Assembly (NCBI RefSeq): GCF_049943125.1
Contig: NZ_CP188040.1
Location: 62,001-126,000 of the forward strand
Reading direction: 5' to 3'
Length of the DNA: 64,000 bases
From: JAEXZL01 sp049943125
GTDB lineage: Bacteria > Bacillota > Clostridia > Clostridiales > Clostridiaceae
How positions within the stretch are numbered: the first letter of the stretch is position 1; every line of letters starts with the position of its first letter. Below are positions 7,698 through 16,554 of this stretch, piece after piece. The notes below the pieces were generated by a model. The model searched no databases, was not told the DNA's origin, and worked only from the letters and a program-made list of their open reading frames with translations. The translations under genes and the position numbers were made by a program.

Positions 7698-9698
7698 CTA
7701 TAATACAGTAAACTCTAATAGAGCATAATCCTCATAAGACACCTTTTTATAAAAGCTTTTTGACAGAGCCAGCAGCTTATATTTCCCTGTAGTAAAAGGT
7801 ATAAAGGTGTAATAGCGCTTCCTGCTGTATCTTTGCACTAAAGTCCATTCTTCATCCTTCATAAGATAAAATTCATATATTACCTCTCTGCCTCCTTCAC
7901 TGCTCACGGAGAAGCTAGCTTCTTTATTTTTTTCAAAAGCTATGCTTCCAGCCTTTATTTTAGTTCCAGTGACAGGATGGGCATCATGTATATATAACTT
8001 AACTTCTTTCTTATCATCATACTCCTCAGTGCAGTGAACACTTTTTGAATAGAATACAATGGTATACTTTCCAGAAACCTTAGGGGTAAAGGTGAACTTG
8101 CTATCATGACCATAATCCCATTCTTCTACCTTGTGGCCATCGATAAAGAGTGAATACTTAAGAAGAGTATCTCTTGTATTTTGTGCTATGGCCTCCAGCT
8201 CAATCTTATCCTCTACCATATAGTATTCCTTTGCTGGAACAAGAACATAATCAATAATTCCCTTTACATATTCGCTTATCTTAAAATAGCAATAGGTATG
8301 ACTATCATATTCCTTGAGGGAGTATTTATCCTTAACTCTAATTTCTAGCTCATACTCTCCTGACTCCTGAGGAGTAAAGCTCATCCAGTTACCAGTACCG
8401 TAATTAATCCTATCTACTTCTAAATTATCCTTGTATATTATAAAGGAATAACGGAGCTCATTACCTCCCTCGGCATACACCGTTACATTAATAGGAACCT
8501 CCTTAACACACCCCTTATCACGACTTAAGACCACGTCTCTTATTATAACAGCCTTTAAAGGCTTATCCTCTATAATATAGTCAAGATATGCAAAGGCTTC
8601 ATAGTCATCTATAGAACTCTTATCCTTTACATAAAGATTCACTTTGTAGTCACCATCCATCTGAGGCATCCAGAGAAAACTGTTATTTCTTATAAAACCA
8701 GAGTCTTCTCCATGAGGACCTTCTATCTTATATCGGTATAAAAGCTCTTTTCCCCCTTCTGTAATGGCCTTTAAAAGAATATTTGTCCCTAGTCCCTGAG
8801 GGGATAGAAGGTCTGTGGTAAACTTCTTTATTTTTATAGGGTTATATGCCTTAATATTATAAACTAAGATACCTCTATCATCATATTCCTCTGGGGAGTA
8901 CATATCCTTAGCAAGACATAAAAGCTTATAATCACCGGCATCTTCTTCCTTATAGGTTACCATTCTTTTGCTGGAATAATCCTGAACACATATAGCCCTT
9001 CCTGATGGATCAATCTTTATAAATTTATATAATATCATCCTGTTATCTGCCTGGCTCGCTTCCACCTGAAAAATTAACTCTTCGCCGGTGAGAAGATTTT
9101 CTGACAAACATCTAAAGTCTGTAATCTGTACCTTATCTATATCTGACACAAAAAAACTTACAGTTTTAAAATCATCAAAATTATTACTTGATTCTATTGT
9201 CTTACATTCGATTAAAATATCATGCTTACCCGACTCATTTACCGTATAGAAAAGCTCATTTTCACTGGTATAGTCCTTAATAAGCTCCCAGCCCTCTCTA
9301 CCACTGATCCAGTACTTCAGCATCACTGGCTTTATAGAAGTATCCACTAAAACACTTAGCTTTTCTCCTATTAATAATTCCTCCTTATCTATGGAAACAG
9401 CTTTAATAAGCTCCTCTTCCACAGAGCCTATAACGTAGTCGACCCTAGTATTATTATCAAAGGTTCTTTTACTATTCTTATGTTTTTCCTGAATTATTAT
9501 TGTGTACTTACCATCTCTCTCCGGTCTCCAAAGGCAGGAGGTCTCGTTGGAATAATCCTTGAGGCTAGTCCACACTCCTTCAAGCCCGGCACTAAACTTA
9601 TATAAACAATCCTTTTTCTTATTTATTACTTCAATTTTTATATCCTGTCCCCGCGCCTGAGGACTATCAACGCTGAAGCTAACCTCTAACTCTTTCAT
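7698..9698 (-). CDS. Seven-repeat triple-tyrosine (Y_Y_Y) domain protein
   Basis: A 666-residue protein made of about seven tandem copies of a ~93-residue beta-rich module. Each copy runs from a L-x-Y-x-F/W strand to G-[KED]-Y-x-[LIV] and an E-Y/F-D-[DS] turn, for example GDYKLLCLAKDMYSPEEYDD and GEYELEIRVKDKYSLKEYDS. This matches the triple-tyrosine (Y_Y_Y) fold, usually found as the last unit of sensor beta-propellers; here there is no propeller, kinase or membrane segment. There is no signal peptide, so it is predicted to be cytoplasmic. RBS AGGAGAG precedes the ATG. It is a single gene; its role is unknown. Confidence 0.75.
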   Translation of the reverse strand: MKELEVSFSVDSPQARGQDIKIEVINKKKDCLYKFSAGLEGVWTSLKDYSNETSCLWRPERDGKYTIIIQEKHKNSKRTFDNNTRVDYVIGSVEEELIKAVSIDKEELLIGEKLSVLVDTSIKPVMLKYWISGREGWELIKDYTSENELFYTVNESGKHDILIECKTIESSNNFDDFKTVSFFVSDIDKVQITDFRCLSENLLTGEELIFQVEASQADNRMILYKFIKIDPSGRAICVQDYSSKRMVTYKEEDAGDYKLLCLAKDMYSPEEYDDRGILVYNIKAYNPIKIKKFTTDLLSPQGLGTNILLKAITEGGKELLYRYKIEGPHGEDSGFIRNNSFLWMPQMDGDYKVNLYVKDKSSIDDYEAFAYLDYIIEDKPLKAVIIRDVVLSRDKGCVKEVPINVTVYAEGGNELRYSFIIYKDNLEVDRINYGTGNWMSFTPQESGEYELEIRVKDKYSLKEYDSHTYCYFKISEYVKGIIDYVLVPAKEYYMVEDKIELEAIAQNTRDTLLKYSLFIDGHKVEEWDYGHDSKFTFTPKVSGKYTIVFYSKSVHCTEEYDDKKEVKLYIHDAHPVTGTKIKAGSIAFEKNKEASFSVSSEGGREVIYEFYLMKDEEWTLVQRYSRKRYYTFIPFTTGKYKLLALSKSFYKKVSYEDYALLEFTVL

Positions 9699-9784
9699 CG
9701 AATCTCTCCTTTACCCATGGTAGCAAAATAATTATACTACACTTCCAATATATGTAAAAAGATTTTCATCCCCTATATTTCCCT

Positions 9785-9822
9785 ATAAAAAGAAAAAGCT
9801 CAAGGATTTCCCTTAAGCTTCT
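9785..9822 (-). terminator. Terminator of the yaiI-type gene
   Basis: Ten-base arms (9796-9805 with 9811-9820, mostly paired), followed on the minus strand by TTTCTTTTT, ten bases past the stop. Confidence 0.8.
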
Positions 9823-9831
9823 TCCATTATT

Positions 9832-10266
9832 CTATATTTTTTTAATTAGTAGACATAAATTTCTATAGAGCCTCTCATCATCCTCAAGAGTTCTTTTTTT
9901 CATAGAAGGATGTCTTACTCCACTTTTTCTTGCTTTTTGATTAAGATGTCTTTCAAATAACAATCTATCTATGTTCTCCTCAGTGTATATATGGCCCTTA
10001 GGTCCTATGGAATAAGCGCCCTTACCTAAAGCCATGGCGGCAACACCAAAATCCTGGGTAACTACGATATCTTCCTTCCGGCAGATATTTATAAGCTGCA
10101 TATCCACACTCTGAAAGCCGCTGTCAACATATACAACTTTACTGTAATCGCTGGTAATTGTATGGTTTATATCACATAGAACAATTACCTCTACAGAGTT
10201 TTCCTTAGCAGCTCTTTCAATAAGACTTCTTCCAGGACAGGAATCTCCATCCACCAGTATTCTCAT
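9832..10266 (-). CDS. YaiI/YqxD family protein (DUF188)
   Basis: A 144-residue member of the YaiI/YqxD (UPF0178) family. It has the N-terminal signature MRILVDGDSCPG, the central DIVVTQDFGVAAMALGKGA and the C-terminal HLNQKARKSG. The family has a PIN/NYN-like nuclease fold with conserved Asp residues, and its biological role is not established. The ATG overlaps the pgi stop codon by one base (TAATG), so translation is probably coupled to pgi. It ends at its own terminator. Confidence 0.9.
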   Translation of the reverse strand: MRILVDGDSCPGRSLIERAAKENSVEVIVLCDINHTITSDYSKVVYVDSGFQSVDMQLINICRKEDIVVTQDFGVAAMALGKGAYSIGPKGHIYTEENIDRLLFERHLNQKARKSGVRHPSMKKRTLEDDERLYRNLCLLIKKI

Positions 10267-11615
10267 TACTTTAATCTCTTTTCCAGTTCTTCCTTCATAG
10301 CCTCAAAGCCAGGTTTTCCTAGTAGAGCAAACATATTTTTCTTATAGGCCTCAACACCCTCTTGGTCAAAAGGATTTATTCCTAATAGATAACCGCTTAT
10401 AGCACAGGCTTTTTCAAAGAAATAAACCATATAACCAAAGTAATAAGGAGAAAGCTCTGGTACACTTACAATAATATTAGGAACTCCTCCATCATTATGA
10501 GCTAAAGCCGTGCCTTGGAATGCTCTTTCATTAACATAGTGCATAGTCTTACCTGCTAAGAAATTCAGACCATCTATATTTTCCTCATTTGCCTCTATAG
10601 TAATATCCTTTTTAGATTTATTAACTGTTATTACAGTCTCAAATATATTTCTAAGACCGTCCTGGATATATTGTCCCATGGAGTGTAGATCTGTTGAAAA
10701 ATCCACTGCTGCTGGGAAAATTCCCTTATGGTCTTTGCCTTCGCTCTCTCCATAAAGCTGCTTCCACCATTCTCCAAAATAGTGAAGTGAAGGCTCATAA
10801 TTAACTATTATCTCTGTGGTTTTTCCTTTTCTGTATAAGGAATTTCTAGCTGCAGCATACTGATAGCAGATATTTTTCTCCAGATTGCTGTTGGAGAAAT
10901 CCTTCATTGCTTTACCGGCACCCAGCATCATATCATCTATATTAATACCAGCAACGGCTATAGGCAGAAGACCTACTGCAGTAAGTACTGAGAATCTTCC
11001 TCCCACATCATCAGGAATCACAAAGGACTCATAGCCTTCGGAGTCCGCTAGACTCTTAAGAGCTCCTCTTGCCTTATCAGTGGTAGCATATATTCTATTT
11101 TTTGCTTCTTCTTTTCCGTATTTCTTTTCCATGTAATCCTTAAGAACCCTAAAGGCTATGGCAGGCTCTGTAGTGGTTCCAGATTTTGATATTACATTTA
11201 AGCTAACCTCTAGTCCTTCGATTGCTTCTATAAGTTCAGATAAATATGTTGGACTAATGCTGTTTCCTGCAAAAAGAACCAGTGGAGTCTTTCTCTTATC
11301 CTTTGGAAGTAAGCTCTTAAAGCTGTGACTGAGCATTTCTATAGCTGCTCTAGCTCCTAAATAAGAACCACCTATTCCAATAACTATAAGAACATCAGAG
11401 TCCTTTTGTATTTTTTCAGCTGCCTTTTTTATTCTCTCAAACTCATCTTTATCATAATTTTCTGGAAGTTCTAGCCATCCAAGAAAGTCATTACCTGCTC
11501 CTGTTTTACTGTGGAGCATATTGTGCGCTGCATCTACCATAGGTTGAAGATATTTTATCTCTCCATCCTTTAAATATGGTAAGGTTTTACTTAAATCAAG
11601 ATTAAAGTCGGTCAT
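10266..11615 (-). CDS. pgi: Glucose-6-phosphate isomerase
   Basis: A 449-residue phosphoglucose isomerase interconverting glucose-6-phosphate and fructose-6-phosphate in glycolysis. It shows VIGIGGSYLGARA, the substrate-loop SKSGTTTEPAIAFR, DDVGGRFSVLTAVGLLP and the C-terminal GINPFDQEGVEAYK with the conserved Lys. The length matches the short Gram-positive type (about 450) rather than the 550-residue proteobacterial one. AGGAGGG precedes the ATG. Its TAA shares a base with the next ATG. An extended -10 (TGATATAAT) lies at 11711-11719 on the minus strand. Confidence 0.97.
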   Translation of the reverse strand: MTDFNLDLSKTLPYLKDGEIKYLQPMVDAAHNMLHSKTGAGNDFLGWLELPENYDKDEFERIKKAAEKIQKDSDVLIVIGIGGSYLGARAAIEMLSHSFKSLLPKDKRKTPLVLFAGNSISPTYLSELIEAIEGLEVSLNVISKSGTTTEPAIAFRVLKDYMEKKYGKEEAKNRIYATTDKARGALKSLADSEGYESFVIPDDVGGRFSVLTAVGLLPIAVAGINIDDMMLGAGKAMKDFSNSNLEKNICYQYAAARNSLYRKGKTTEIIVNYEPSLHYFGEWWKQLYGESEGKDHKGIFPAAVDFSTDLHSMGQYIQDGLRNIFETVITVNKSKKDITIEANEENIDGLNFLAGKTMHYVNERAFQGTALAHNDGGVPNIIVSVPELSPYYFGYMVYFFEKACAISGYLLGINPFDQEGVEAYKKNMFALLGKPGFEAMKEELEKRLK

Positions 11616-11710
11616 TTTAACCCTCCTAATGAAATTAATGTTTAGGAAATTAGATTAGCTCATTAAAATTTATACGCATAAGCATAATTTCCTTAGGATT
11701 TTTAACTTTC

Positions 11711-11719
11711 TTTATTATA
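11711..11719 (-). promoter_or_regulatory. Extended -10 promoter candidate for pgi
   Basis: Minus-strand TGATATAAT about 95 bases before the pgi start. A TTGACT is present but only nine bases away, too close to be its -35. The leader holds an inverted repeat AGGAAATTA/TAATTTCCT. Confidence 0.45.
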
Positions 11720-11762
11720 TCATAGTAAAGTCAAAAAGGAATATTCAAAATTAAAAAAGAAC

Positions 11763-12671
11763 TTATATAAAATCTTGATACCTCTTAATAATACCTATAC
11801 CTAAAGAATTAGGACCAATATGTACTCCTATGGTAGCCCCTATTTGCATAATGGGAATGCCATTAAAACTATTATCCTTATCAAAAGATACCTTAAACCT
11901 CTCTTTAAGCTCTAATACCTCCTGGTAATCATATCCAAAGCCAAGAGTAAAAGAATAGCTCTTAAGAGCTTCTCTCTCCTCTGATAAATAGTCCTTTAGA
12001 AGGCTTAGTACTCTCTCCTGAGCTTTTGCACTGGATCTGGCAACCCCAGAGTTTATTATTTCTCCCTCCTTTAAGGTTAACACAGGCTTGATTTTCAATA
12101 TTCCTCCTGCTATGCTGGTAAGCTTACCGATTCTACCACCGTGCTTTAGATATTCTAAATTTCCTATGGTAAAAAAAATTCTACCAGTGCCTTTTAATTT
12201 CTCAATACAATCCACTGCCTTATCATAAGGCACACAATCCCTTGCCATTGCACTAGCTTCAAGAACTAAAAGCCCTTGAAGAGCTGTTGCCACGGAAGAG
12301 TCTATCACAGTAATCCTCCTATGAGGATATTCCTCTAGAACAAGCTTCTGGGCATTGATGGCTGATTGATAAGAGCTGCTGAAGCCCTGAGATATACAGA
12401 TACATATTATATCCATTTCATTTTGAACAATTGGTAGAAAAGCATCTATGTAATCTTGAACGGAAGGAGTAGATGTCTTAGGAAATAGATAAGGGTCTTG
12501 AACCATTTTTTCATAAAGCTCTCTAATTTCAAGCTCAACTACTTCCTTTAAATACTCCTTGCTATCAAGAGAAATATAAAAAGGAACCACAGTAATATTC
12601 TTCTCTGATGCCTCTTCTAAGGTTAGGTCCGCGGAACTATCGGTAACTATTCTATATCCTGTCTTTTCCAT
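11763..12671 (-). CDS. DegV family fatty-acid-binding protein
   Basis: A 302-residue DegV protein. The family binds fatty acids and in Gram-positives supplies them to the FakA kinase. It shows the N-terminal IVTDSSADLTLE, the TSTPSVQDY loop, ISQGFSSSYQSA and the C-terminal IGATIGVHIGPNSLGIG, all around the lipid cavity. I use the ATG nine bases after AGGAG; an in-frame ATG three codons earlier directly abuts that site. It is monocistronic. No fakA-like gene is nearby. Confidence 0.92.
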   Translation of the reverse strand: MEKTGYRIVTDSSADLTLEEASEKNITVVPFYISLDSKEYLKEVVELEIRELYEKMVQDPYLFPKTSTPSVQDYIDAFLPIVQNEMDIICICISQGFSSSYQSAINAQKLVLEEYPHRRITVIDSSVATALQGLLVLEASAMARDCVPYDKAVDCIEKLKGTGRIFFTIGNLEYLKHGGRIGKLTSIAGGILKIKPVLTLKEGEIINSGVARSSAKAQERVLSLLKDYLSEEREALKSYSFTLGFGYDYQEVLELKERFKVSFDKDNSFNGIPIMQIGATIGVHIGPNSLGIGIIKRYQDFI

Positions 12672-12783
12672 AGAATCCATCTCCTACTGGTATATTATTA
12701 AATCCAAAACATATCTTCTGTACATATTATCTATTAAATTATTCCATTCTATCCATGGGTTTATTCAGCAATTATTTTATAAT

Positions 12784-12818
12784 GAAAAAGAAGCCCATAG
12801 CTATTAGGCTTCTTTTAG
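12784..12818 (-). terminator. Terminator of the zinc-finger gene
   Basis: GAAGCC-type arms (12790-12796 with 12806-12812), followed on the minus strand by TTCTTTTTCATT, about ten bases after the stop. Confidence 0.7.
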
Positions 12819-12827
12819 ATATTATGC

Positions 12828-13157
12828 TTATAGTTTATTAATAGCTTTTCTGCAGCAGGAAGCATGAACCCAGTGACTTTTACCATCCTTAAGCTCAACA
12901 CTGCAGATTACCTCTCCTATGTTAATAGCCTTGTAGCAAACCTCGCAGGGGCTAGTCTCCTTTGCTACTATTGTCCTTCCCAAGGCTTCAGGCTTTTGAA
13001 GCTCAAAGGCCTCCATCTCCAGCTCCTCTTTGGTAAAATCCTTACATATTAAAGAGTTTATATAACTGGAGAAATTACCCGACATGAGAACATCTGCCTT
13101 TTTACTAGCAAGGTTGTATACATGATCTGCCAAACTTATGGTAACCTTTCTTGTCAT
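12828..13157 (-). CDS. Putative ribbon-helix-helix plus zinc-finger protein
   Basis: A 109-residue protein of no recognised family. The N-terminal 35 residues (KVTISLADHVYNLASKKA, then FSSYINSLI) have the pattern of a ribbon-helix-helix DNA-binding domain: a beta strand, helix A and a helix with a Ser cap. The C-terminal half has CEVCYKAINIGEVIC and HWVHASCC, giving Cys-x2-Cys and His-x2-3-Cys-Cys ligands like a treble-clef or PARP-type finger. This suggests a small DNA-binding regulator with a metal or redox site. Both assignments are pattern-based. The gene stands alone with its own terminator. Confidence 0.6.
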   Translation of the reverse strand: MTRKVTISLADHVYNLASKKADVLMSGNFSSYINSLICKDFTKEELEMEAFELQKPEALGRTIVAKETSPCEVCYKAINIGEVICSVELKDGKSHWVHASCCRKAINKL

Positions 13158-13293
13158 TAATAATTGCGCTCCTATAGCATTCTATACTACTATTATATGC
13201 AGAAGTGTGATATAGGTACCTGTTTCAGGCTACAAAGTATACAACATAAAAGTTAGCCATTACTATACATTTGTCTATTACTATATCTCATTA

Positions 13294-14493
13294 TTATGAA
13301 ATAGGAGCTTTTACCTTAGAAACTTTAGCTGTAACCTTATAAAGGCGTGTCACCATTATAATCATAGCCACCAAGAAAAAAATCAAATAATAAGGATATA
13401 GCTTTGGTGAGATTCTTCCTATAATTAGACCACAAAGAGGTGGCATAAAGGTTGCTCCAACGTAGGAAAAGCCCATTTGAATTCCCATAAGAGACTGAGA
13501 AACATCCTTTCCAAAATTCACTGGGGTCTCATGAAGAATTGAAGGATAAATTGGTGCACAGCCTGTACCTATAAGTAAGAAGCCCATTGGCAGCAAGCTA
13601 GTTGGTACTGGAAGGATCAAAATGGATAATCCCACTGTTATTATAGCAAGTCCTAAATTTATTAACTCCTTGCTTTTTAGCTTCATTGTTAAGAAGCCAG
13701 ATAAAAATCTTCCTATAGTTATTCCCATATAGAATAAAGATATCCACTGTGCGGCATTTTCCTCTGAGAGTCCTTTGGAGAGCACTAGATAGCTGGCACC
13801 CCAATAGCCTGTAGATGCTTCTAGTGCAATGTAAGAAAACAAAGCAGTTAGCACAGCCTTAACTCCTTTTATCCTCATAAGCTCCTTAAAGGAAATGCTC
13901 TTCTCTATGGTATCTCCTTCTCCTCCTTTTTCTTCTTCTCTTCTCTCTACTTTTCTCCATAAGGGTAAGGATAAAAATAAAACAAAAACTAAAGCTAGCT
14001 GTAGTAGAGCTATAGTTCTATATCCACTTCTCCAGCCACTGTTTTTTCCTATATAATAAGACATTATAATTGGTCCTAAGGTAGCTCCCACTCCCCAAAA
14101 GCAGTGTAGCCAGCTCATATGTCTTGCTTTATAATGATTAGCAACAAAATTATTCAAGGCTACATCTACACTTCCAGCGCCTAAGCCTAAAGGAACAGCA
14201 AAAATACATAGCATGTAAATATTACCTGAGAAAGAATATCCTAATAAAGCCAGTGCAGTTAATAGAACACTTACTCCTGTAACTGTGCCCGTTCCATATC
14301 TTCTTATAAGCTTACCACTTAAAAAACTCGATATAATTGTTCCACCAGCTGTAATCATTGAAAGAATTCCCTGAGCAGAAACTTCTACCCCTATATTTCC
14401 ATAGATAGATGGCCATGCAGAACCCAAAATTGTATCTGGTAAACCTAAGCTAATAAATGCAATATATATAATTGCTAACAAAGCTGTAATCAT
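13294..14493 (-). CDS. MFS transporter (paralogue of the one at 53-54 kb)
   Basis: A 399-residue major facilitator protein with about twelve hydrophobic segments and a basic cytoplasmic loop near 180-205 (KVERREEEKGGEGD). GKLIRRYGTG is the loop 2-3 motif. GLGAGSVDVALNNFVANHY and SWLHCFWGVGATLGP are shared closely with the second MFS gene at 53090-54265, so the two are paralogues. The substrate is unknown; the pattern is like FucP/sugar or drug:H+ antiporter subfamilies. AGGAGG lies nine bases before the ATG. Confidence 0.85.
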   Translation of the reverse strand: MITALLAIIYIAFISLGLPDTILGSAWPSIYGNIGVEVSAQGILSMITAGGTIISSFLSGKLIRRYGTGTVTGVSVLLTALALLGYSFSGNIYMLCIFAVPLGLGAGSVDVALNNFVANHYKARHMSWLHCFWGVGATLGPIIMSYYIGKNSGWRSGYRTIALLQLALVFVLFLSLPLWRKVERREEEKGGEGDTIEKSISFKELMRIKGVKAVLTALFSYIALEASTGYWGASYLVLSKGLSEENAAQWISLFYMGITIGRFLSGFLTMKLKSKELINLGLAIITVGLSILILPVPTSLLPMGFLLIGTGCAPIYPSILHETPVNFGKDVSQSLMGIQMGFSYVGATFMPPLCGLIIGRISPKLYPYYLIFFLVAMIIMVTRLYKVTAKVSKVKAPIS

Positions 14494-14602
14494 AGAAGCA
14501 CGCCTCCTTTTATAAAGCTCTCCTGAAGCTTATCCAACATAATTCCTATAATACCATTAAAAAAATAATCATGGAATAATTTTCTTTATATAAGCTGAAT
14601 AA

Positions 14603-14642
14603 AAAATTATCCCGATAGCTTTAAATTAAAGCTATCGGGATA
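14603..14642 (-). terminator. Terminator of the 21-residue repeat gene
   Basis: A perfect 14-base stem (14609-14622 with 14628-14641) with a 5-base loop, followed on the minus strand by AATTTTTTATTC. Confidence 0.9.
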
Positions 14643-14651
14643 TTAACTCTT

Positions 14652-14966
14652 CTAGTCATCATAATGATTCCAGTCTCCAAAGAATCCAGGAGTGCTATGG
14701 GCATCCTTTTCTCCCTTTTCATCATAATGATTAACACTTCCCAAGAATCCTGGTCTACTATGGCCAGTTTTATGTCCTTTAGCATCATAATGGTTCATGG
14801 AATCAAAGAAACCAGGAGTGCTGTGCCCAACCTTCTTTCCTTTACTATCATAATGATTCATTCCGCCAAAAAGCCCAGGCCTACTTTCTCCTACCATCTT
14901 TCCATTTCCGTCGTAATGCTTTATTGTTCCAAATAAGCCTTTTCTGCTGTAACCTTTCTTTGCCAT
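14652..14966 (-). CDS. Tandem 21-residue repeat protein (NHYD repeats)
   Basis: A 104-residue protein that is almost wholly five tandem copies of a 21-residue unit, consensus G-x-S-[RT]-P-G-[LF]-F-G-x-x-N-H-Y-D-x-K-G-K-K-x; the last copy is cut short after NHYDD. The unit has the Tyr-Asp-x-x-Gly spacing of MORN-like or toxin-repeat beta hairpins, but no family is assigned. There is no signal peptide or membrane segment. A strong GGGGGAG precedes the ATG, and a perfect terminator follows, so it is an independent transcription unit. Confidence 0.75.
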   Translation of the reverse strand: MAKKGYSRKGLFGTIKHYDGNGKMVGESRPGLFGGMNHYDSKGKKVGHSTPGFFDSMNHYDAKGHKTGHSRPGFLGSVNHYDEKGEKDAHSTPGFFGDWNHYDD

Positions 14967-15112
14967 AATAACTCCCCCTTGCGATAGTTTTATAACCTTT
15001 CAGCTTACAACTCTCAGATAGATATTAATATATTATTAATTCTATTTTATCATTTTCGCTATATTTTTTCAAAATATTACGAATTATTCTCTAGAATCAT
15101 TCTCAATAGATT

Positions 15113-16498
15113 CTATCTAACCAGCTCTGCTTCTTCCCTATAGTTCTTCTCACGAAGCTCTTTAACAACCATTGTAATTGCTACTATTCCAGCTATTAAA
15201 TCTGCTATAGGTCCAGCATATAGTATGCCATCAATGCCTAGAAACAAAGGTAGAATTAATATTAAAGGCAGCAGGAATAAAATCTGTCTTGTTAAAGATA
15301 GAAAAATACCCTTCTGTGGCTTTCCTATGGCCGTAAAGAAATTTGAGGTTATTGGCTGAATAAAATTCAGGAAGGTAAAGAAGAGAAATACTCTAAAATA
15401 CCGTATTGCAAAGGTATAGTAGGCTTCTGAACCATCACCAAACAAAGCTATGATATATCTTGGAAATAGCTGAAATACTAAAAATGCAGTAACTGCTAAT
15501 ACAAAGCCGTAAGTAGCAGCCTTTAAATATGCTTTCTTAACACGAAGATATTTCATAGCGCCATAGTTGAAGCTTACAATTGGCTGCAATCCTTGAGATA
15601 TCCCTATTATAAAGGAAAAGAATACCTGATTCACTTTAATTATTATTCCAGCACAAGCCAGAGGAATAGCCTGTCCATATACTGATAAGGCGCCATAATA
15701 GTTCAGAGATTTATTCATTACAATCTGTACTACCATCATGGAAAGCTGATTAAAGCATGGTGCAGCTCCTAATGAAATAATTCTACCAATATATCTTTTT
15801 CTTATAATAAGGTGCTTCTTCTCTATGTCAACAGTTTTAGTCCGCCGCAGATAAAAGAAAGCCATGGCTCCAGATATAATTTGTCCTATAATAGTTGCCC
15901 ATGCTGCTCCTGCTATCCCCCATTTAAAGCCAAAAACAAATAAAGCATCCAATATGGTGTTAACTACAGCTCCTGTAAGATTGCTAATCATAGAAAACCT
16001 AGGACTTCCATCAGCTCGTATAAGATGTCCTCCTCCTGCTGCAAGTATCATAAAAGGGAAGCCTAAGGAGGTTATACCTGTATAGGTTTTAGCTAATCCT
16101 AAAATATCCTCTGGCGCTCCAAAAAACACTAGTATTGGGGATAAAAATAACTGTACAATAAGTGTCAGAAGTAAACCACAGCCAAAGAGCATTACTGCTG
16201 AATTCCCCAAGTAGTAAGTGGCTTCTCTTTTATTTCCTCTTCCCATAGCTAGATTAAAGGAAGAGGCTCCACCAATTCCAAATAATAAAGCTATGGCAAT
16301 ACAGCAAATAGATAGAGGAAAGGCTATATTTGTCGCAGCATTGCCAAGCTCACCAACACTTCTGCCAATGAAGAACTGGTCTACAATGTTATACATGGCA
16401 CTTACCAGCATAGCAATGATACTAGGTATGGCAAATTGCCTAAGGAGCTTATTTACTGGCACTGACACTAAGGGATTACTTTTCTTATTTTCTTCCAT
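15113..16498 (-). CDS. MATE family efflux transporter
   Basis: A 461-residue multidrug and toxic-compound extrusion protein with twelve predicted membrane helices. It has the MATE N-terminal pattern (LLRQFAIPSIIAMLVSAMYNIVDQFFIG) split over helix 1, and the internal repeat GIIIKVNQVFFSFIIGISQGLQP. It exports cationic drugs or metabolites with Na+ or H+. The length is typical. AGGAGA precedes the ATG. It is 56 bases after the upstream dehydrogenase gene, so read-through from it is possible. Confidence 0.92.
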   Translation of the reverse strand: MEENKKSNPLVSVPVNKLLRQFAIPSIIAMLVSAMYNIVDQFFIGRSVGELGNAATNIAFPLSICCIAIALLFGIGGASSFNLAMGRGNKREATYYLGNSAVMLFGCGLLLTLIVQLFLSPILVFFGAPEDILGLAKTYTGITSLGFPFMILAAGGGHLIRADGSPRFSMISNLTGAVVNTILDALFVFGFKWGIAGAAWATIIGQIISGAMAFFYLRRTKTVDIEKKHLIIRKRYIGRIISLGAAPCFNQLSMMVVQIVMNKSLNYYGALSVYGQAIPLACAGIIIKVNQVFFSFIIGISQGLQPIVSFNYGAMKYLRVKKAYLKAATYGFVLAVTAFLVFQLFPRYIIALFGDGSEAYYTFAIRYFRVFLFFTFLNFIQPITSNFFTAIGKPQKGIFLSLTRQILFLLPLILILPLFLGIDGILYAGPIADLIAGIVAITMVVKELREKNYREEAELVR

Positions 16499-16554
16499 TA
16501 CTTTTCTCCTGACTTATTATATGACTTTCTACCATCTGAAAAATTTACATAACG

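Noticed and set aside
11714..11740. TTGACT with TATAAT as a -35/-10 pair for pgi
   Set aside because: Spacing is only nine bases; the extended -10 alone is kept.
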